Positions 8,792 to 15,610 of a DNA stretch of 64,000 bases are shown here, piece by piece. Within the stretch, counting starts at the first letter, position 1. Each line of letters opens with the position of its first letter. Origin of the DNA: JBDFMH01 sp047238125 (GTDB taxonomy: Bacteria > Pseudomonadota > Alphaproteobacteria > Sphingomonadales > Sphingomonadaceae); the NCBI RefSeq assembly GCF_047238125.1, contig NZ_JBDFMH010000001.1, positions 1,860,001 through 1,924,000 of the forward strand, in the 5' to 3' direction. The notes beneath the pieces were generated by a model, which saw only the letters and a list, made by a program, of their open reading frames with translations, made no database searches and had not been told where the DNA came from. Position numbers and translations under genes: made by a program.

Positions 8792-9561
8792 ACGGATGGG
8801 CGGATCAGGTTCTACTGATCGGCGTGGCGACCGCGCGGATCGCGGCCGCCTTCCTGCTGATGCCGCTGTTTTCGACCGAGACGATCCCCGCGCTCGTGCG
8901 CAATTCGATCTTCGTCGCGTTCGGCCTGGTCAGCCTGCTGCTGCAGCCCAACATGCCGCTGTCGATGGCCCCGCTCGATTGGGCGACGATGATGCTCAAG
9001 GAGGCCTTCATCGGGCTCACGATCGGCTTCTTCTTCGGATCGGTGCTCTGGGCGATGGAGGCGGCCGGCCAGATCATCGATACCAAGATCGGCGCCACCA
9101 TGGCCCAGGTGGTCGATCCGCTGTCGGGCCATCAGACGTCGCTCAACGGCGCGTTTCTCGGCCGGCTGGCGAATGTGGTGTTCGTCTTCTCGGGCGGCCT
9201 GATGCTGCTGGTGGGCATCCTGATGGAAAGCTATGCGGTGTGGCCGATCAGCGCATCGCTGCCGCACCTCGATCTGCGCGGGCTGGCGCTGTTCGAACAG
9301 GAATTCGGCCGGCTGATGATGCTGGCTACCTTGTTCGCCGCCCCGGTGCTGACGGTACTGTTCATGATCGATGCCGGGCTGGGGCTGATCAACCGCTTCG
9401 CGCAGCAGCTGAACGTGTTCGCGCTGTCGATGTCGATCAAGTCGTTCGCGGCCACCTTCCTGATCTTGCTGCTGCTCGGCGGCTTCGTGGAAGCGCTGGT
9501 GCGCGATATCATGAGCCGCCCGGCGATCCTGCAGGGTCTGCTGCGCGCGATGCCGGTGTGA
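8788..9561 (+). CDS. sctT: T3SS export core protein SctT
   Basis: A 257-residue membrane protein starting at GTG 8788, which overlaps the sctS stop as GTGA; coupling to sctS supports this start. About six hydrophobic segments are visible. Family strings include RIAAAFLLMPLFSTETIPALVRN, EAFIGLTIGFFFGSVLWAMEAAGQIIDTKIG and LIDRFAQQLNVFALSMSIK-like text (NRFAQQLNVFALSMSIKSFAA). SctT (FliR/YscT) is the single subunit closing the export pore. Its TGA stop shares a base with the start of the LuxR-type regulator. Confidence 0.93.
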   Translation: MNGWADQVLLIGVATARIAAAFLLMPLFSTETIPALVRNSIFVAFGLVSLLLQPNMPLSMAPLDWATMMLKEAFIGLTIGFFFGSVLWAMEAAGQIIDTKIGATMAQVVDPLSGHQTSLNGAFLGRLANVVFVFSGGLMLLVGILMESYAVWPISASLPHLDLRGLALFEQEFGRLMMLATLFAAPVLTVLFMIDAGLGLINRFAQQLNVFALSMSIKSFAATFLILLLLGGFVEALVRDIMSRPAILQGLLRAMPV

Positions 9562-9911
9562 TGGCCGCCCCGGCGCCCGAGGATGATCGGCTGGCTGCCA
9601 TCGCCGAATTGCTGCGCGCGGCCGATGCGCTGCCCGCGGGCGATCCGCCGGTGGCGCTGGGCGAACATATCGTGGCGGCCGCGCGCGTGCCGCGCCGTCA
9701 CCGCGATGCGCTGCTGCGGCTGACGCCGACCGAGCTGACCGTGATCCGCTTTCTCGGCTGGGGCCGGTCGAACGCCGATATCGGCACGCTGCTGCTGATC
9801 TCGGAGAATACGGTGCGCGTCCACCTGACCAATGTCAGCCGCAAGCTGGAACTGGACGGGATGCGCGAGCTCGCCGCGCTCGCCGGCATGCTCTTTTATC
9901 CCGACGATTGA
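9561..9911 (+). CDS. Small LuxR/FixJ-type HTH regulator closing the sct operon
   Basis: A 116-residue protein. The last 65 residues are a LuxR-type helix-turn-helix: LRLTPTELTVIRFLGWGRSNADIGTLLLISENTVRVHLTNVSRKLELDGMRELA, cited in pieces because TPTE, N-x-x-I and ENTVRVHL-x-N-x-x-KL are the diagnostic parts. The N-terminal 50 residues are helical and show no receiver or autoinducer-binding domain. Start ATG shares its first base with the sctT stop, so it is produced with the export core. The most natural role is feedback or activation of the T3SS regulon; the repeated palindromic sites at 11301, 12425 and 16882 are candidate targets. Target assignment is inference only. Confidence 0.85.
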   Translation: MAAPAPEDDRLAAIAELLRAADALPAGDPPVALGEHIVAAARVPRRHRDALLRLTPTELTVIRFLGWGRSNADIGTLLLISENTVRVHLTNVSRKLELDGMRELAALAGMLFYPDD

Positions 9912-9994
9912 ACGGCTCGCGGCATCGGCGGTTCAGATTCGGCCGCGTAGCCACACATCGGATTGGAACGATCGATCAACCAAGGAGACTCGCG

Positions 9995-10789
9995 ATGAAA
10001 GCCAGCAGGATGCAACGCCTCGTCTGCGGCGTGATGCTGATCGGTGCCGTCGCCGCCCCCGTCGGCGCGCAGGATTTCACGATGAGCATCCACGACAGCT
10101 TCTCGAACACCCGCAACGCGCTTGCCACCTCGCATATCGGCCGGCTGAGTTCGCCATCCTATCGTCGCGCGCCGTCGCGTCGGCCGGTGGCGGCGGCGCC
10201 GGGCAGCGTCGGGCTGTTCGGCAGCGCCTTTGCGGGTGGAACGGCAGTCCGCGCCGCGCCCGCGGCTGCGGCCGGAGCCAATCTCGGTTTCGCCAGCAGC
10301 GCGGCGACCAGCCGCCAGGCCGTCAACGAATTCGTGCAGCGTGTCCAGCGCAAGAACCCGCAAGCCGCGCGTGAACTGGCCGACCAGCTCGGTCGCCACA
10401 ATGTCAGCGGCATCTACAGTGGCATCGTCCGCCCCTTCGGATTGACCGCCACCAACCTCGCCGATGTCACGACCGCCTATGTGATCCTCGGCTGGATGGT
10501 CGCGAACCAGGCGGGCAACCCCTCGCCGCGTTCGGTTCGCGCCGTCCGCAACCAGGTATCCGCGCTACTGGCGCAGGATCCGCAATTCCGCTCCGCCGCG
10601 ACCCGCACTGCCGTGGGCGAGGAGGTGAAGGTGTTGTTCGTGGTGCTGCACGCCGGCATGCAGGCCGCCACGCGCGAACGATCGATGGCGCAGTTCAGTG
10701 ATGGCACGCGCCAGATGTTCCGCCAGATCGCAGGCGAGGACTTCCGCAGTTTCACGCTCACACCGGACGGGTTCGTCCGGCGCGGCTGA
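9995..10789 (+). CDS. Exported protein of unknown function (DUF6683-like)
   Basis: A 264-residue protein with a Sec signal peptide (MKASRMQRLVCGVMLIG...PVGAQ) and GGAG 7 bases before the start. A low-complexity Ala/Arg/Pro/Ser segment fills about residues 45-105. The rest is a helical domain with conserved-looking strings NLADVTTAYVILGWMVANQ, FRSAATRTAVGEEVK and FRQIAGEDFRSFTLTPDGFV. This layout recalls proteins filed under DUF6683, but I cannot confirm it. It sits between the sct operon and a GNAT gene, whose start shares a base with its stop. It could be a periplasmic accessory of the T3SS or an immunity-like protein; the sequence does not decide. Confidence 0.8.
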   Translation: MKASRMQRLVCGVMLIGAVAAPVGAQDFTMSIHDSFSNTRNALATSHIGRLSSPSYRRAPSRRPVAAAPGSVGLFGSAFAGGTAVRAAPAAAAGANLGFASSAATSRQAVNEFVQRVQRKNPQAARELADQLGRHNVSGIYSGIVRPFGLTATNLADVTTAYVILGWMVANQAGNPSPRSVRAVRNQVSALLAQDPQFRSAATRTAVGEEVKVLFVVLHAGMQAATRERSMAQFSDGTRQMFRQIAGEDFRSFTLTPDGFVRRG

Positions 10790-11316
10790 TGCCGCCTGCG
10801 GCCGCGATCCGCACCGCGCGGCTGTCGCTTGATCCACTGCGATTGGGTGACGCCGCTGCGATCGCGCGGCTTCATGCCGATCCGCGCGTCAGCCGCTATC
10901 TGCTCGATGGCGTGCCGCGCACCCTGCGCGACGCGACCATCTATATCGGCTGGGCGCTCTCGCTCGCCCCGCCCGCCTGCGTCTATGCGGCCCGCCGCCC
11001 GGGCGAGGCCGATCTGATCGGCCTGTTCTCGCTGGTGCCGTTCGGCGAAGGCGGCCCGCTTGAGCTGGGCGGCAAACTCGCGCCCGCCGGCTGGCGCGGC
11101 AACCTCGCCTTCGAGGCGGGAACGGCACTGATCGATCATGTCTTCGCCGATCTCGGCCATGACGAGCTGGTCAGCGCGCATCATCCGGACAACCGATCGG
11201 TGCCCGCGATCCTCGCCCGGCTGGGCTTTGCCGAAGCCGGCGAGACCAGCGTGTTCGGCTCCCCCGCCCGCCTGATGCGGATGACCCGCGCCGACTGGGT
11301 TAGTCGAAACGACTAG
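10789..11316 (+). CDS. GNAT-family N-acetyltransferase (RimJ-like)
   Basis: A 175-residue acetyltransferase. The N-terminus RTARLSLDPLRLGDAAAIARLHADPRVSRYL is the common opening of RimJ/RimL-type GNAT proteins. Later strings GLFSLVPF, ELGGKLAPAGWRGNLAFEAG and NRSVPAILARLGF correspond to the acetyl-CoA-binding motif A region and to the motif B helix. Substrate unknown. The start shares one base with the previous stop. The last codons overlap the palindromic site at 11301-11315, so the gene end doubles as upstream sequence for the next unit. Confidence 0.85.
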   Translation: MPPAAAIRTARLSLDPLRLGDAAAIARLHADPRVSRYLLDGVPRTLRDATIYIGWALSLAPPACVYAARRPGEADLIGLFSLVPFGEGGPLELGGKLAPAGWRGNLAFEAGTALIDHVFADLGHDELVSAHHPDNRSVPAILARLGFAEAGETSVFGSPARLMRMTRADWVSRND

Positions 11317-11343
11317 CGCGTCTAATCGGATCGCGCATCGCGG
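11301..11343 (+). promoter_or_regulatory. Putative operator copy 1 (perfect TAGTCG-AAA-CGACTA palindrome plus downstream half site)
   Basis: Positions 11301-11315 are a perfect dyad, TAGTCG-AAA-CGACTA. Seven bases later the string TAATCGGATCGCG begins. The whole 43-base block matches 16882-16924 at 34 positions by my alignment, including 14 consecutive identical bases (CTAATCGGATCGCG). It lies about 80-125 bases before the 216-residue T3SS-substrate-like protein and overlaps the end of the acetyltransferase gene. A dimeric HTH regulator is a sensible reader, for example the LuxR-type protein at 9561. Confidence 0.6.
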
Positions 11344-11425
11344 CCGGCGGGGCGGCGTGGGACAAGGGCCATGTTGAATTTGCCGGGGCGGAACCCCGGG
11401 TGCAGTCCAGAGAAAGGATCGACAC

Positions 11426-12076
11426 ATGTCCGGTGGCTTCAATCCCGTGAACCTCGTCACCCAGACCGCGCTTGCCGGGCTGACCGGGGGCACCAGCCTG
11501 ATCGTCAGCCAGATGCTGCGCCAGGTCGTCTCCTCGCTTATCCAGAACGTCATCCAGACGATCGGCACCGAACTGGGCGTGCCGCAGTCGGTGATCGATA
11601 TGGCGCAGGGCGCCGCCGCCGGTTCGGTCGGCGACTTCCAGGGCGCCGCGCAGAATTACGGCGAGGCCGCGCAGGGCTTCACCGAACTGGCCGGCAGCTT
11701 CGCGCAGCAGCTGGGCGCGTCCCCGCGCGAACAGGGCGAATTCGAGAATCTGGTCCAGAACCAGCGCGACAGCTTCCTCGACTCGCTGCGCAAGAACAAT
11801 CCGTTCGTGGACGAGGAAGGCAATTCCGGCGCGTTCAAGGCGCAGTCCGGTGGCAAGGGCAGCTGGCTGATGGCGCTGGCCGCAGCGCTCGGCCGCAAGC
11901 TGGACGAAGCCCAGGCCCAGTTCGAGAGCAAGATGGACTCGACCGATTGGGAGGACTCGAAGGCCTCGATGGAGATGCAGGCCTCCGCGCAGGAATTCAG
12001 CCTGTTCATGAGCACCGCCACCAACGTCATCAAGACGGTCGGCGAAGCGCTCTCGCAGATGGCCCGCAAGCAGTAA
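11426..12076 (+). CDS. Candidate T3SS-secreted structural or translocator-type protein (helical, no signal peptide)
   Basis: A 216-residue protein with a good ribosome site (GAAAGGA, 6 bases before ATG). It has no Sec signal peptide. The N-terminal 50 residues are moderately hydrophobic (GLTGGTSLIVSQMLRQVVSSLIQNVIQ), the centre is Ala/Gly/Gln-rich, and the C-terminal 75 residues form two predicted long helices rich in Q/E/K/S, ending VIKTVGEALSQMARKQ. Helix-loop-helix endings of this sort are typical of T3SS filament and translocator proteins (SctF, EspA/SseB, tip proteins), which would be abundant cargo. It carries the string LGASPREQG, which also appears in modified form (LGATPTEQG) in the protein at 12496. 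First gene after operator copy 1. Its exact role is not recognised. Confidence 0.75.
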   Translation: MSGGFNPVNLVTQTALAGLTGGTSLIVSQMLRQVVSSLIQNVIQTIGTELGVPQSVIDMAQGAAAGSVGDFQGAAQNYGEAAQGFTELAGSFAQQLGASPREQGEFENLVQNQRDSFLDSLRKNNPFVDEEGNSGAFKAQSGGKGSWLMALAAALGRKLDEAQAQFESKMDSTDWEDSKASMEMQASAQEFSLFMSTATNVIKTVGEALSQMARKQ

Positions 12077-12097
12077 GCCTTGCGGATCGCTTGAAGG

Positions 12098-12125
12098 GGG
12101 GCGGGTCCGGCAACGGGCCCGCCCC
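12098..12125 (+). terminator. Strong GC hairpin with GCAA tetraloop after the 216-residue protein
   Basis: A 12-bp stem with one G-U pair (left arm 12098-12109, right arm 12114-12125) closes a GCAA (GNRA-type) loop, 21 bases after the stop at 12076. No T-tract follows, only TTCGTC. It may act as a leaky terminator or a stabilising 3' structure that keeps the 216-residue protein much more abundant than the 82-residue protein that follows. Confidence 0.55.
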
Positions 12126-12151
12126 TTCGTCGTCAGTCACAGGAGCAGACC

Positions 12152-12400
12152 ATGGTCGCCATTTCGATCCCGAGCAGCGTCAACACGGGCGCCGCATCTC
12201 TCGCTCTCGACGCCAAGATCGGCACGCCTGGCCACGAACGGACCGATTCGTCCGATCAGGCAGTGGAAAGCGGTTCGACCCAGCAGATGAACGACGGCAG
12301 CCCCACCACCGATCGCAAGCCATCGGGCCGCGCACTGGATGGCGAAACCGGGTTCGACGGGCTGTTCCTGGCCCCCAGCCCGCTCGATCGGTTCCGCTGA
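12152..12400 (+). CDS. Small hydrophilic protein of unknown function, possible T3SS substrate
   Basis: An 82-residue protein with GGAG 6 bases before its ATG. It has no signal peptide or transmembrane helix. The N-terminal residues MVAISIPSSVNTGAASL are rich in Ser and small residues, which is the loose character of T3SS export signals. The middle is acidic and polar (DSSDQAVESGSTQQMNDG) and the end is FLAPSPLDRFR. Probably largely disordered. Its location between two other signal-less small proteins suggests secreted cargo, a chaperone partner or a needle-complex accessory. No family recognised. Confidence 0.65.
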   Translation: MVAISIPSSVNTGAASLALDAKIGTPGHERTDSSDQAVESGSTQQMNDGSPTTDRKPSGRALDGETGFDGLFLAPSPLDRFR

Positions 12401-12424
12401 GCTACCGGGTTCCATCGGCAGGCC

Positions 12425-12439
12425 TAGTCGCTCCGCTTA
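12425..12439 (+). promoter_or_regulatory. Putative operator copy 3 (TAGTCG-CTC-CGCTTA)
   Basis: This 15-base site keeps the left half TAGTCG and the N3 spacing, with a right half CGCTTA that differs from CGACTA at two positions. It ends 56 bases before the ATG of the 157-residue protein at 12496, a position similar to that of the other copies relative to their genes. The second half site seen in copies 1 and 2 is missing, so this copy is weaker. Confidence 0.4.
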
Positions 12440-12495
12440 TGGTGTCGCCCGCCGCTCGCGCCTAACTTGATCATCAGCACTAAGAGAGACTTGCC

Positions 12496-12969
12496 ATGAC
12501 CAGCATCGATCGCCTGTCGGGGACGACCCCCCTCTCCGCCGCCGCCGGCACCGCGGGCGATGCGCGCGGCCTTGCCGATCGTGCGATGGGCGAGATCGGC
12601 GATCGCCTGCTCGCTTGGTCGGGTGCGATCTCGGGCGGCGCGTCCCCCGCGGGCTTCCGTCCCGACACGGCCGAGCTGGCCCGTGGCGGCGATATCTACG
12701 GCCTGCGCCAGCTCGGCTCCGAGCTCGGCGATCGGCTCGGCGCAACGCCGACCGAGCAGGGCACGCTGCTGCGCGCGGTGGAGGATTTCACGCGCGCCGC
12801 CGCCGTCCAGATCCATGGCCTCGCCGGCGCAGGCAGCGAACGCCAGACCGCCGGCATCACCGAGGCGCGTGAAACGGCTCTGGCCGAGCCCGCGCCCGAA
12901 GGAGTTGACGGGCTGATCGAACGGCTGGGCATCGCCACCGATGCGCTCGTCCGGCAGAATGGCGGCTGA
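12496..12969 (+). CDS. Unknown helical protein in T3SS cargo region
   Basis: A 157-residue protein with AGAGAGA before its ATG and no Sec signal peptide. The first 25 residues (MTSIDRLSGTTPLSAAAGTAG) are Ser/Thr/Ala-rich. Residues about 60-120 are helical and include LGSELGDRLGATPTEQGTLLRAVEDF, whose LGATPTEQG part matches LGASPREQG in the 216-residue protein at 11426; both are followed by a helix with a similar spacing of hydrophobic residues. This points to a shared fold or a shared recognition site for a chaperone or export component. Followed by another unknown gene after 3 bases. No named family recognised. Confidence 0.72.
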   Translation: MTSIDRLSGTTPLSAAAGTAGDARGLADRAMGEIGDRLLAWSGAISGGASPAGFRPDTAELARGGDIYGLRQLGSELGDRLGATPTEQGTLLRAVEDFTRAAAVQIHGLAGAGSERQTAGITEARETALAEPAPEGVDGLIERLGIATDALVRQNGG

Positions 12970-12972
12970 TCC

Positions 12973-13851
12973 ATGGCCGGCGCCAGCCGCAGCGATGCGA
13001 TCGGCGATGCCCGCGAGGGCCGCAACCGGCTGACCGATCTCGTCCGCGAACGGATGGACGATACCGGCAACGGCCTCACCCGCAGCCAGATCGATCACAA
13101 CGCGGCCCGCCTGTCGCCGCTGGAAAAGCTGGTCGCCGATGCCGGCCCGCTCGGCAAGTTCATGGTCGATCGCGATGATGCGCTGCCAGCCGGGACCTCT
13201 GCCTTCACGGTGCGATCGGCCGATACCGCGATCCGCGTCGCATCGCGCACCGGCATCGTCACCGAACCGGTGCTTGCCGGCAACCCGCTGATCGCGCCGC
13301 CCGCCCCCGAACGCGCCAACGCCGCCTCCACGCCTGATCCGCACGCCGTTCACGCCGCTGCTGCGATCGTCGCCGCGCAGGCTGCCGATCCGGTCGCCAG
13401 GCTTGCGGTCACCGCGCTGCCGCTCGGTCTGGATGCCGGCAACCGCATTGGCCAGCCGTCGCGCGATCCCGTCGCAAGTGAGCCCGCGCCGCCGGTCACC
13501 GCTCGGCCATCGGCCGAACCTCAGCGCCCCGCCCCGGAACAGCCGTCCCCCCAGCCAACCACAGCCCGCGCCAATCCGGCTGCCGTGTTGGCCGGCCAGG
13601 GGCTTGTCGATCTGCTCGCCGCCGGCGTGCCGATCGCATCGCCGCATGATGCGCCGCCGGGCGCGGTGCTGGTCTATCAGGCGCTCAGCGGCGGTCCCGG
13701 CGCGCTCGAACTGCGCGTACCGAACGGGTTCGCGCGCGAAGGCGTCTCGGCCGATCCTCTCACCGGCGCGGCGCTGGAAGGCAACGGCTATCGGCTGAGC
13801 GCGGTCTATGCCGGCGAGGCGACGCAACCTCGCGGCGCGGCCACGCGTTGA
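12973..13851 (+). CDS. Unknown Pro/Ala-rich protein; possible T3SS substrate or needle-length (SctP-like) regulator
   Basis: A 292-residue protein starting 3 bases after the previous stop. No Sec signal peptide. The N-terminal 75 residues are charged and helical (NRLTDLVRERMDDTGNGLT). A Pro/Ala-rich, probably disordered stretch covers about residues 100-205 (PPVTARPSAEPQRPAPEQ). The last 85 residues are a compact region with GAVLVYQALSGGPGALELRVP. A disordered Pro-rich middle plus a small C-terminal domain containing an LELRVP strand is the general plan of SctP/FliK molecular rulers, which T3SSs need and which is otherwise absent here. This match is weak and only a suggestion. Confidence 0.68.
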   Translation: MAGASRSDAIGDAREGRNRLTDLVRERMDDTGNGLTRSQIDHNAARLSPLEKLVADAGPLGKFMVDRDDALPAGTSAFTVRSADTAIRVASRTGIVTEPVLAGNPLIAPPAPERANAASTPDPHAVHAAAAIVAAQAADPVARLAVTALPLGLDAGNRIGQPSRDPVASEPAPPVTARPSAEPQRPAPEQPSPQPTTARANPAAVLAGQGLVDLLAAGVPIASPHDAPPGAVLVYQALSGGPGALELRVPNGFAREGVSADPLTGAALEGNGYRLSAVYAGEATQPRGAATR

Positions 13852-13901
13852 TTATCGAACCGTTCGGCCTCAGCCGGCAGCCACTTGCGGGGAGACCATC
13901 G

Positions 13902-14747
13902 ATGACCTTGCCGTTCCGCCTGATTGCAATTGCCGGAGCCGGACTGATTGCCGCCAGCGGTGCCATCGCTGCACCCGATGCGCTGAAGGGCAAGTTCGGC
14001 ACGCTCGAGGTCGTTCAGGCAGGCTCGGAGGACGCGCTCAGTTTCGACGATCAGGTGATCGGCCGCCCGTTCGGCGGCGAGCTTGTCGATACGCTCGAGA
14101 TCGTCGGCCGCCATCGGGTTGCAGGCGACGATGTGTATATCGTTCGCGGCGGCCGTGGTGGCGATTGCCCATCGCGCTACGTTGCCGTCACCGCGCGCCG
14201 CGGCGGGCCGCCGACCGTGTCGCAGCCGTTCGGCACCTGCGCCCCCATCCAATCCTCGCAAAGCCGCAACGGCCTCAGCGTAACGATGCCCGATGCCGGC
14301 GGCGGACCCATGACCTACGCTTATGCAGGCGGCGAGATGCGCCCGATCGCACCGTCAGTCGCTGCCACGGTCGCCACCGCCGCACCGCAAACGTGCCGGC
14401 TCTATGGCCAGGCCGGCACCTCGCCGCAGGAAGGCGCGGCGCTGATCGCCTCGTTCGAGCGCGGCTATCCCCGCGCGCTGCGCCGCGGCGGCCGCGTCGA
14501 CAAGGCCGGGCTCACGCGCGAACAGCTGCAGGAAATGGTGATCGGCATGGCGTGCCTCGCCACCTGGCCCGGCGCGGATCCGCTGGTGCCGGAAACCGCA
14601 CGACCGCTATTCCGCAACCGCCGTTATGGCGGCGATGCGTTCGCGATGCTCGATGCGGTTGCACGCGCGCCGGACACGGCGGAGCCGCTGCGGGCCGCGG
14701 TCCGCGCCTTTGCCGCCAAGATGTATTACCAGGCGTCGATCGGCTGA
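13902..14747 (+). CDS. Exported protein of unknown function, 281 residues
   Basis: Start chosen at 13902, where GGGGAGA lies 6 bases upstream. The N-terminus MTLPFRLIAIAGAGLIAASGAIAAP is a clear Sec signal peptide. The mature protein has two parts. The first (about residues 28-150) has GRPFGGELVDTLEIVG, YIVRGGRGGDCPSRY and FGTCAPI, a beta-rich region with paired cysteines. The second (from CRLYGQAGTS on) is helical and ends FAAKMYYQASIG. Such a protein would be periplasmic. In this setting it might protect against, or support, cell-wall-directed cargo, but nothing in it is diagnostic. Confidence 0.75.
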   Translation: MTLPFRLIAIAGAGLIAASGAIAAPDALKGKFGTLEVVQAGSEDALSFDDQVIGRPFGGELVDTLEIVGRHRVAGDDVYIVRGGRGGDCPSRYVAVTARRGGPPTVSQPFGTCAPIQSSQSRNGLSVTMPDAGGGPMTYAYAGGEMRPIAPSVAATVATAAPQTCRLYGQAGTSPQEGAALIASFERGYPRALRRGGRVDKAGLTREQLQEMVIGMACLATWPGADPLVPETARPLFRNRRYGGDAFAMLDAVARAPDTAEPLRAAVRAFAAKMYYQASIG

Positions 14748-14751
14748 TCCG

Positions 14752-15168
14752 ATGCGCCGCCGCTCCCTCCTCCTTCTGGAGACGATCGCCATGTCGCTCA
14801 GCATCACTACCGGCGTCGCCGCCGCGCCGGCCGACGACCGCCGCCTGTTGCTCGATGCCGCGCGCAAGCCGGCCGAAACGGTGCTGGCGCGCAAGGTCTG
14901 GCTGAAGGAAAAATCGGTCCGCACCAGCGGTGACTGGGCATTCGTGCTGGCCGAGCTGCAGGGCGCGGACGGCCGCCCGATCGATTATCACGGCACACCC
15001 AAGGCCCAGCAGGCCGAGGCCGGCTTCCTTTCCAAGGACTATGTCGCGCTGCTGCGCCGGCAGGACGGCAAGTGGCGCGTGGTCAAGGATGCAATCGGCC
15101 CGACCGATGTCGTGTGGGAAGGCTGGTCGCAGGAGTTCGGTGCACCAGCCGATCTGTTCAAGCTCTGA
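14752..15168 (+). CDS. Exported protein of unknown function, 138 residues
   Basis: Starts 4 bases after the previous stop, so it is probably co-transcribed with it. The ATG at 14752 gives MRRRSLLLLETIAMSLSITTGVAAAP, a plausible signal peptide; a second ATG at 14791 has GGAG 9 bases upstream but would leave a signal that is too short. The mature part contains KVWLKEKSVRTSGDWAFVLAELQ, IDYHGTP and FLSKDYVALLRRQDGKWRVV, a small mixed alpha/beta periplasmic domain seen in many uncharacterised proteobacterial proteins. Function unknown. Confidence 0.72.
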   Translation: MRRRSLLLLETIAMSLSITTGVAAAPADDRRLLLDAARKPAETVLARKVWLKEKSVRTSGDWAFVLAELQGADGRPIDYHGTPKAQQAEAGFLSKDYVALLRRQDGKWRVVKDAIGPTDVVWEGWSQEFGAPADLFKL

Positions 15169-15214
15169 CGGCTCGGCTCCCTACAACGAAGCCGAAAGCG
15201 CGAGCGCGCCCCGC

Positions 15215-15541
15215 CTAATAGCTTCCATGCTCGCTGCCGCGGGACCACCAGCTGAAGGTGCGCGTCAGGTCGCCTGTCGAGAACATCGTAAACCCACGAT
15301 TGCGCTCATAGCCCATCGCCGGCCGGCCATCGAGCCGACCTGACCACCAGGGGCCTTGCCGCCGCCCGTCGAACTGGATGCGGCGCGCGCCGATCGTGAA
15401 GGTCATGCGATGCCGACCACCGGGCATCGCGCGATCGGTCAGCGTGCAGGGCGTCGGCCGCGCCTCGCCGATCTGGCAGGTCAGCCCGCCCGTCGTGATC
15501 GGCGGTGCGGCTGCGAGAAGAAGGGCGGCGATCATCGTCAT
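15215..15541 (-). CDS. Small exported protein downstream of the wall hydrolase; candidate periplasmic immunity protein
   Basis: A 108-residue protein with a short signal peptide (MTMIAALLLAAAPPITTG). Two cysteines (LTCQIG and TPCTLTD) probably pair in the periplasm. The rest is beta-rich with many aromatic residues (GPWWSGRLDGRPAMGYERN, TRTFSWW). It lies 69 bases after the LysM/lysozyme gene on the same strand, the usual arrangement of an effector followed by its periplasmic immunity protein. Cell-wall-degrading effectors need neutralising partners in that compartment. The immunity role is inferred from position, size and localisation; similar small proteins of unknown function occur widely. 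Confidence 0.7.
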   Translation of the reverse strand: MTMIAALLLAAAPPITTGGLTCQIGEARPTPCTLTDRAMPGGRHRMTFTIGARRIQFDGRRQGPWWSGRLDGRPAMGYERNRGFTMFSTGDLTRTFSWWSRGSEHGSY

Positions 15542-15559
15542 GGATCAATAACGCCACAA

Positions 15560-15585
15560 GCGGGACGGCGTTGCCACCGTCCCGC
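15560..15585 (-). terminator. Hairpin between wall hydrolase and small exported gene
   Basis: A perfect 9-bp stem (15560-15568 with 15577-15585) with an 8-base loop lies between the hydrolase stop at 15611 and the small exported gene start at 15541. There is no T-tract. Because it also sits directly in front of a start codon, it may be a leaky terminator or a structure tuning the ratio of the two proteins. Confidence 0.4.
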
Positions 15586-15610
15586 ATCGCGACGAAACAG
15601 CCGAAACTCG

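Noticed and set aside
220..9911. Flagellar export genes (flhA, flhB, fliN, fliP, fliQ, fliR)
   Set aside because: A dedicated secretin and an SctD-type FHA-like protein are present, SctV/SctR signatures are of injectisome type, and no flagellin, hook, motor or basal-body gene is in view. Only the FliO-like gene is flagellar in character.
9995..10789. Pilotin or needle-complex protein directly after the sct operon
   Set aside because: It has a plain Sec signal without lipobox and an unrelated helical domain; nothing supports a pilotin role.
11301..11315. Dyad at the end of the acetyltransferase gene as mere coding coincidence
   Set aside because: A palindrome within the codons V-S-R-N-D-stop could occur by chance, but the non-coding copy at 16882 keeps the dyad and 28 following bases, so I retained it as regulatory.
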